From: Agelaius tricolor
Taxonomy: Eukaryota; Chordata; Aves; Passeriformes; Icteridae
Direction: 5' to 3'
Length of the DNA stretch: 64,000 nucleotides
Assembly: GCA_023055355.1 (NCBI GenBank)
Contig: JALJCS010000007.1
Coordinates: 1,398,001-1,462,000, forward strand
Shown piece after piece: positions 57,711-64,000 of this stretch; the stretch's first letter is position 1, and each line of letters begins with the position of its first letter. Position numbers and translations under genes: made by a program. Below the pieces are notes generated by a model. That model was not told where the DNA came from. It searched no databases and was given only the letters and a program-made list of their open reading frames with translations.

Positions 57711-58981
57711 AAATGTATCCAGTAATTCTAAATCTATCAAATAAATATATTAATAAAAGTTATAAATGTGATCCTGCTTCTGGCAATATTTAAAATAAAT
57801 CTTTGTAGATGTCTTTGTAAGCAAACCTGGCTACCCCTCACCAGCAAACCCAAAGGCAAAATCCAAGGGCCAGATTTGAAATGGACATAAAAAGCAAATT
57901 AACCCAAAAAGCACCTTTTAACACTTGTCAGAGGCTGGGGAGAGGAATTTGGGCCTGGATTTGAGGATCAGTGGCCTGAGTGTTGCAGGAAAGCTGAGGA
58001 GATGATCCTGATGGGCCAAACAGGTTCAAGAAGATTTTTTGGATGATCAACTCCTTTTATTCCCAGCACAGAAATTCCTTTATCCAGGAACACCCCCCAC
58101 ATGCAGGGCTAAAGGACGAGCTGACTTCTCCCTTATCCACCAGGATGGGCACAAGGGAAAGGGAAACATGCAACATAGAAATGGCTTTTGAGGCAGAGCA
58201 GCAGCAGATTCAGTCCCTGGGGATTCATCTGAGACAAGTTTGTTCTGCTGGAGTTGTTTTTTCAGATTACATTGACCCCGAGTCACTTGGAGCAAAAAGG
58301 AGGCTGTGCCATCTCTTGTAGCACAAAACAAACAATCAAACCTTATTTCTTGCAAGGAAAGAGAAGAGAATTAAAAAAAAAAATAAAAAAAAGAAAAAGG
58401 AAAAGAAAAATAATAATAAGAAGAAGAAGAAGTAGAAGAAGCTGTGGTGATCTGTTTGAGGAAGTAGAAAAATGTCAAGACATAATTGCAGCTTCCCTTT
58501 CGCTACAGGAGAGGCTGGAGTGGGGCCTCCTCCCTCATTTGTCACAGGAGGTGCCTCCAGAGCTGCATTAATGGATCCTCTCCCCCAGCCAGGTGCTAAT
58601 GAAATGATGATACAGTTATTTCCAGCCTCAGCACAACCTGCAGCTGGCAAATTGCTGGGACGTGCCCGTGAAACAGAGACAGGGCTGGGTGGGGCCACTG
58701 CTAAATAGGAGCTGCAATGATCAGATATTAATGATACCCAAAACCCAGTGGTATTTACCCTGAAACTCCCAGAGAAAACACCCCCAGGCTGTTTTTCATT
58801 TCCAATCTCATTAGAGATTGTCTTGTTTCTGTTTTTGCTTCTGCCCAGCTGAACACTGCTCTCCTTCCTGTGCCCTTAATCTGGCACCGTTTGGGGGCAA
58901 GGAGCAATTTATCCTCTAAATTTCCTTGTGGTGACTCTCAGCCCTCAGGAAGAGCTGGGATAAGTCATCTTTTGTATTAAC
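57711..58981. other. Unassigned sequence with an A/AAG-rich run
   Basis: A polypurine A/AAG run lies at 58371-58441. No gene recognised. Confidence 0.45.
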
Positions 58982-59185
58982 CATGGAATCACACAAGGTT
59001 TGGGTTAGGAGGGACCTAAAAGCTCATCCAGTTCCAGCCCCTGCCACAGCCAGGGACACTTTCCACAATCCCAGGTTGCTCCAAGCCCTGTCCAGCCTGG
59101 TCTTGGACACTTCCAGGGATGGGGAGTCCAAAATTTTCCTGGATAACCAACTCCAGGACCTCCCCACACTCACAGCTCTGTTCTT
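58982..59185 (-). mobile_element. CR1 LINE 3' fragment, older copy
   Basis: Antisense: GGAATCACACAAGGTTTGGG, AAAGCTCATCCAGTTCCAGC and CTTGGACACTTCCAGGGATG. Confidence 0.85.
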
Positions 59186-60544
59186 CACGAGGTGACAGGA
59201 AGATTTGCAAACTTATGGTGAAATTCTGCGCCTTTTTCCTACCCCTTGTGTTCTACTGTGGCTGCTTTTGTGGAAGTGTTTTGTGGAGGAAATATCTTGC
59301 TGAAAATCCATCTGGGCAACCATTCCAAGTAAATTAAAAAAAAATAAATAAAAGGACAGATTGTATTCTTTTTTATCTCACCTGACAAAAAAAAAAAAGG
59401 TGCCATCCCTGAAGGATGAATTTTGTGTGGCTGTAGCAGTGGTTTTCCCTTCAAAGTGCTCAGGGGGTTTCCTACACTCAGTGCAAATTCTGAGCATCTT
59501 CTCCTGCAATTAAATTATTAAATTTGCCTTCTGTACAAACAAAAACCGAGGAGCCTGAAGGGAGGGGCTGAGGAGCCTCGAGTGCCAAATCTGCCTCAGT
59601 CTGCTGCAATTTGGTGAAAAATGGAAGTTCTGTGGCTGCCTTTGTTCTGCTCCTGGCCCGACGCCACCGAGCGCCACGAGAGCGTTTCTGCCTCGAGCTG
59701 CAGTGCCTCGGCTCCTCCAGAGCCTGCTCTGATCTATCTCATCCCAGCCCATGCCTGAACTGGGAGATCATTTCAGATTTGTGCCTGATTTACCTGGTTC
59801 CACCCCCGGAGCAGGAGGCTGTGCAGGGACAGGAGGGGCTCAGCCACCACGAAACTGCTGCTCCCCCAAAATGTGTCCAAGCAAGGCCCTGCTCTGGCAG
59901 CTGCTGGGGTGTCCTCAGGTGCCAGCCAAGGGCAGGGCAGCTGCTGATCTCTGTCCCCAGACCCCTGGCGATGCTGCCAGCGTGGTTTTCCTGCCCTGCT
60001 TCCCTCCCTGCTCGGCTCCCGCCCCGCGCAGCGGAAAAACCCAGCCAGGCTCACGTGCCAGGAGCTGTCTGCTGCCTTTTATCAGCTCCTCTGCATCCCT
60101 CCCCTCTCAGCACCTGCTGCCAGCCACGATCTGCCCAAAAAATGAACGTTTCAGCCCTGGGCATTTGGGCTGTGCTCAAAGCCTGGCCTGTGCAGAGGCC
60201 TCTGCTGCCCTGGGCCAGGACACTGCGGTGCCACCTTCTCTGTGGCCCTGGGGACCAGGCTGGCTGCTCTTTGCCTTCTAGAACAACCCCTCATCTTCCT
60301 CCACAATGGGATTGGGCTTCTCTTTCTGTGTGCAACAGCTGGTCCTGGAATCATTTCAAGGAGGGGGCTCGGCAGGGAGGCTCTGCCAAAACCGCACTCA
60401 TCAGGCTAAAAACTCCCCACGGGTTTGTGGTGGGACCATCCAATGTTCTGGGGTGCTGAGGGCCTCAAAACTGTCCCAGAATGTCCAGTCAATGTCTGTG
60501 TTCATCCCACCAACACGTGGGACTCACAGAGGATTTTATTGGCA
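59186..60544. other. Unassigned sequence, no gene seen
   Basis: A plus frame of 282 codons (59611-60459) overlaps others in different phases; it has no recognised domain and no splice pattern. Confidence 0.4.
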
Positions 60545-60670
60545 GGGGGAGGTTTGGAGTCCCCAGCCCTGGAGGTGCCCAAGGAAGGCTGGAGGTGGCA
60601 CTCGGTGACAAAGGGGGGATCTCGGTGGTCTGGGAGGGCTTTGCCACCCTCGGTGACCCCATGAATCCGC
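60545..60670 (+). mobile_element. Decayed CR1 LINE 3' fragment
   Basis: Sense: CCAGCCCTGGAGGTGCCCAA, GGTGACAAAGG and GGGAGGGCTTTGCCACC, near the CpG island edge. Confidence 0.45.
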
Positions 60671-60719
60671 GAGAGAACCATTGGCAGGGGCTCTGTGCTA
60701 ATGGGACCATTCTGGCTGT

Positions 60720-61210
60720 CACATCCCCGCCACCCCCCGGTTGTTTATTCCCATTTTCCCCGAGCTGCCCAGCCCCCGGGGCACGGCAGGAGCCGCTATC
60801 CCGGCAATCCCGTGACTCCCATCCCACCCGGGGAGGAGGCAGCAGCACCCCTGCGCCCATCTGGCCAGCAGAAAATGAATTTTTTTCCAGCAGAACGGCC
60901 CGGCCCAGCCCGGCTACCCCGCGGCTGTGCGGGATGCAGGAGCATCTCTGCCTGTCGCTGTCGCTTAGCAACGCGGCAGCATCCGCGGCGAGCACCCCGC
61001 CACTGCGGGCACCCCGGGCCGGCCCCGGGTGCCCAGCTGTGCCCAGCTGTGCCCAGCTGTGCCCGGCAGCCTCCCCGTGCCGAGGATGCCCCGCGATGCT
61101 GTGCCAGCCTCACACCCCCCGCTCCTCGCTCGCTCGCTGCTGGCTGGGAGAGGAGGCAGCAGTGGAATTTTACAGCTCCATCCCATAATGCTCTCGCCCG
61201 CAGCCGGTCC
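60720..61210. promoter_or_regulatory. CpG island, candidate promoter
   Basis: About 490 bp that is very GC-rich with dense CpGs (CCCGCGGCTGTGCGGG, GCATCCGCGGCGAGCACC, CCTCGCTCGCTCGCTG), unlike the rest of the window, where CpGs are scarce. Such islands usually mark vertebrate promoters or first exons. No TATA box, start codon context or donor site is strong enough to call an exon or direction. Confidence 0.6.
60960..60972. promoter_or_regulatory. RFX X-box-like site
   Basis: GTCGCTTAGCAAC in the middle of the CpG island fits the paired half-site pattern of RFX factors (GTNRCY, short spacer, RGYAAC). X-boxes are enriched in promoters of cilia and some immune genes. Binding is not shown by sequence alone. 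Confidence 0.4.
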
Positions 61211-62596
61211 CATGGCCTGGCTCATAGCTCCGACAAAGGCTAAAGTCAGATCACAATGGTGTGACTCACTGTGGCACTAAAGATAGATCTGTCAGAGATC
61301 CCTCAGGAGGTGCACGGGGCTGCTTGCCCGGGCTCTGCTTTGGGGTGGGATTTTCTGCCCCCCAAAGTGCCCAGGTTTGGGGATTCCCGGGAGAGGGTGT
61401 GGCACAGCTTTGGGATCGGCAGGACAACAGGGGGACTGCAATGAGAGTGAGTTTGGCCTTGCTGGAGTCACTGTGGCACAGCCTGGGGGCTCCCAAAAAG
61501 CACCACGTGGGCACCTGGCCACGGAAAAGAGGGAGAAACGTTCTGAGGAGAGATGTCCTGGTGCCTTATTACACTTTTATTTCAGTGTTCACCTCCCAGC
61601 TGTTTGAAACCGGTGCAGGACACCAAGAGGAGCAGCCAAGAGGCCAAGCAAGACAAGAGGGGCTCCTGTCCCATGAGAAGGCCACAGGGCAGTGGCAGGA
61701 CCTGCTCTGATTGTCACCCCAGCCACCCCTGTGGCACTGCCTGGGCTATGGGGACAGGGGGAACACAGCTCTGCTGGAGCTCCAGGGGCACAGCCCTGTC
61801 CTGAAGGACACAAAGGATCCTGAATTGCCCCCAGCCAGGCACAGGCCTGGCTTTTATCCCTCCATAAACACAGCAATGGAAACTGGCAGGTGAGGGAGCT
61901 GGAGCCCGGTCAGGCCTGTACAATTCCACTGGTGTCAGAGGCATTGCAGCAGGGACAAAACCCAGGCATTATTTTTAACCTGGCCATTTCCTGCCATGCC
62001 CTTCATTCAGGAGATCCCTATGCCAGGGCATGGCTGGAGTCATGTGAATCTGCCCAGTGTGACTGCTCACGTCCTCAGAGTTAAACACATCCAGGGGATT
62101 GGGGCCTGAAACAGCATCCCAGGGGAAGGGGAAGGGATGGGAGGGTGGGAATTCCTGAGCAGTGTGGGAGGGGGCAGCTGCCCACCTGGGCATGGGGAAT
62201 ATTTCTGCCTGTTTCCCTTTTTTAGCCTGACAGTTCCTCTGAGGAACTGAGGAGGAATTCCTCCTCAATTCAGAATCTTTAGGGCAGCAGTTTGAGTTCT
62301 GCCTGCTGTGAAGGGGAGGAGAAACAAAACATCCAAAATGTTCCTAAAGGATATTAAAAAAGAATTAACAAAGCAGCTTGTTATGCAAATGTCCTTTGGG
62401 GACTGCAATCCCTGTCTGTGACTTCCCCAACCTTGCCCTGATTCCCTCTCTGCCCTTGCAGGGAACATCCTCGGGGTCCTCACAGGAAACCTCACCCGAG
62501 GTGATGTTCTGCACTGCTTGGGCTTCCCTTTTCTGCCATTCCTCAAAAATCCTGACTTCCAAACACCAGGAATTATGATCTCTGAGCACTGCCAGC
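61211..62596. other. Unassigned sequence, no gene seen
   Basis: It flanks the CpG island and could contain a first intron or upstream region. No donor or acceptor pair stands out. Confidence 0.4.
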
Positions 62597-62935
62597 AGTC
62601 CCAGGATCACCAGGGTGGGAAGGGACCTGCAGGATCACCCAGTGCCACCCCAGCCCCACCAGCATCACCCCAATCCCTGTCCCCAAGGCCACATCCAGAC
62701 TGCTCTGGGACAATTCCAGGGACTCCAAACCTCCCTGGGCAGCTCAGCCCAAGGCCTGACCACTCTGCCAGGGAAATTTTCTGTCCCCATCTCCAACCTG
62801 AGCCTGCCCTGGTGCCATTTGAGGCCATTTCCTCTCCTCCTTTCCCTGCCCCTCCTGTCAGGAGCTGTGCAGAGCACTGAGGTCCCCCCTGAGCCTCCTT
62901 TGCTCCAGGCTGAGCATCAGAGAGCTGTGACTGAT
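62597..62935 (-). mobile_element. CR1 LINE 3' fragment, first of a tandem pair
   Basis: Antisense: CCAGGATCACCAGGGTGGGA, CCACATCCAGACTGCTCTGG through CTTTGCTCCAGGCTGAGCAT. Confidence 0.85.
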
Positions 62936-62961
62936 CCAACCTGCCCTGAAGGTTGGATCTT

Positions 62962-63135
62962 CTCAGAATCCCAGGATCAAGGCTGGGAAAACCCTCCAGG
63001 ATCACCCAGTGCCACCCCAGCCCCACCAGCATCACCCCAATCCCTGTCCCCAAGGCCACATCCAGACTGCTCTGGGACAATTCCAGGGACTCCAAACCTC
63101 CCTGGGCAGCTCAGCCCAAGGCCTGACCACTCTGA
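62962..63135 (-). mobile_element. CR1 LINE 3' fragment, second of a tandem pair
   Basis: Antisense, nearly identical to 62598-62771 and in the same orientation 364 bp downstream. It is cut off at GACCACTCTGAGAGGG. Confidence 0.85.
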
Positions 63136-64000
63136 GAGGGACAAAAATGTCCCAGAGCTCTACAGAAACCTGAGCAGAGACTCTCAAATGTTCCCATCTC
63201 ACAGAGATCCAGGGGACAGCCAGGAAAAGATCCACCAAAGGAATTTGGGAGATGGTTTTTTGTTCAGTTCCACAGGAAGTGTTTTAAAAACCTCTCCTTG
63301 CCCAAGCCCTGCTTTCAGCCCTTCCCAAAAGCCCGAGGTGGAGATGTGACAACAAATCCTGACCCACCAGGGTTATGCCACCAACGTGTGACCCCAGCCA
63401 GGGTGACTCTCACAGGTTCCTCCCTGCCCCAGAAATCCCCCAAATCTGCAGATCCCGTGGTCTCAGCAGGCAGTGAGAGCAGCTTTGCTGTAATGAATCC
63501 ACAGAGAAGATGCTCACACACGTTGTGAACAAGAGTCAGAAGACCTCCTGAATTAATTTGTCACTGCTGTGGTGTAAAAACTCCTAAAAATACCTCTGCC
63601 TGTGATTAGTCTTTAGTTTCTCATGCTCACCCACAGAAGGGGAAACACCACCTTTGTTTTTTCAAGTCCCACATCCACCAAACTTCCCCTTACTTGTACG
63701 AGGCCTTTTTAAAAATTCACTCCAAGAGCAGCCGGCTCCGTTTCGTTCCCAACTTTCTGTTTCAGGTTTATGGCTTTGCCATTCAAACAGGCAAATCCAT
63801 GAAATTCATTTCACAGGACATTGACCAAAGGGAATGTGGAATAATGTTCTATGGCTTTTGACATATGATCAAGTGCAAGTTTGCCACGAGGAAAGAGGAC
63901 AAACAACAGCCTTGACATGGGTAAACCCCTCCACAATAAGCACGGTTAATGCACAAATAAAGTTATTTTATTAGTGTTGGCTTCCCTCTTGTGGCAATGA
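63136..64000. other. Unassigned sequence, no gene seen
   Basis: No repeat or gene recognised up to the window end. Confidence 0.4.

Noticed and set aside
58043..58321. 92-codon plus ORF and a 91-codon minus ORF in single-copy-looking DNA
   Set aside because: Lengths are within chance expectation and no family is recognisable.
59611..60459. 282-codon plus-strand ORF next to the CpG island
   Set aside because: It overlaps other frames of similar length, has no recognisable domain and no splice pattern; worth only an RNA-seq look.

Overview
The window looks like nuclear DNA from a bird, most likely a songbird (passerine). It carries about forty recognisable pieces of CR1, the dominant LINE of birds, many ending in the CR1 hallmark of direct ATTCTGTG-like octamers. 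It also carries several long terminal repeats whose sequence I recognise from songbird endogenous retroviruses. The songbird assignment is inference from these repeats; nothing in the window is a species marker. I see no complete protein-coding gene. The open reading frames are short, lack splice or codon-use support, and nearly all lie on CR1 pieces or frame-preserving tandem repeats. The window is best read as intergenic or deep intronic DNA.

Layout. 1-8.5 kb: scattered CR1 pieces, an old CR1 remnant (about 2.5-3.4 kb) and a perfect AAT/ATT palindrome (5.75-5.90 kb). 8.5-11.5 kb: two LTRs on the plus strand and part of one on the minus strand, with AT-rich microsatellites between. 13-22.2 kb: a dense CR1 zone with CR1 copies in opposed orientation, two minisatellites inside CR1, a 460-bp CR1 tail expansion and a solo LTR with a near-perfect 6-bp target duplication. 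22.2-27 kb: mostly unassigned sequence with three CR1 pieces. 27-31 kb: a CR1 split by a TTTCTTGAATTTC-type array, an LTR-like block and a 56/76-bp minisatellite. 32-40 kb: CR1 pieces, a 36/42/48-bp minisatellite, an LTR, a 287-bp TTC tract, a duplicated 150-bp segment next to CR1 copies, and more TTTCTTGAATTTC arrays. 41.4-44 kb: a 1.07-kb octamer array and a strictly periodic 37-bp array. 45-53 kb: many CR1 copies on the minus strand plus a short CpG-rich patch. 53.2-55.0 kb: 1.8 kb of GATA/GATATA repeat. 55-64 kb: sparse CR1 pieces and a CpG island at about 60.72-61.21 kb with an RFX X-box-like site, the best candidate promoter in the window.

The most coherent unusual signal is structural. 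At least five CR1 copies contain or end in a locally expanded tandem repeat, each with a different unit, and one of these arrays (TTTCTTGAATTTC type) recurs at several places with the same CR1 junction. I found no evidence of an undescribed enzymatic or defence system.
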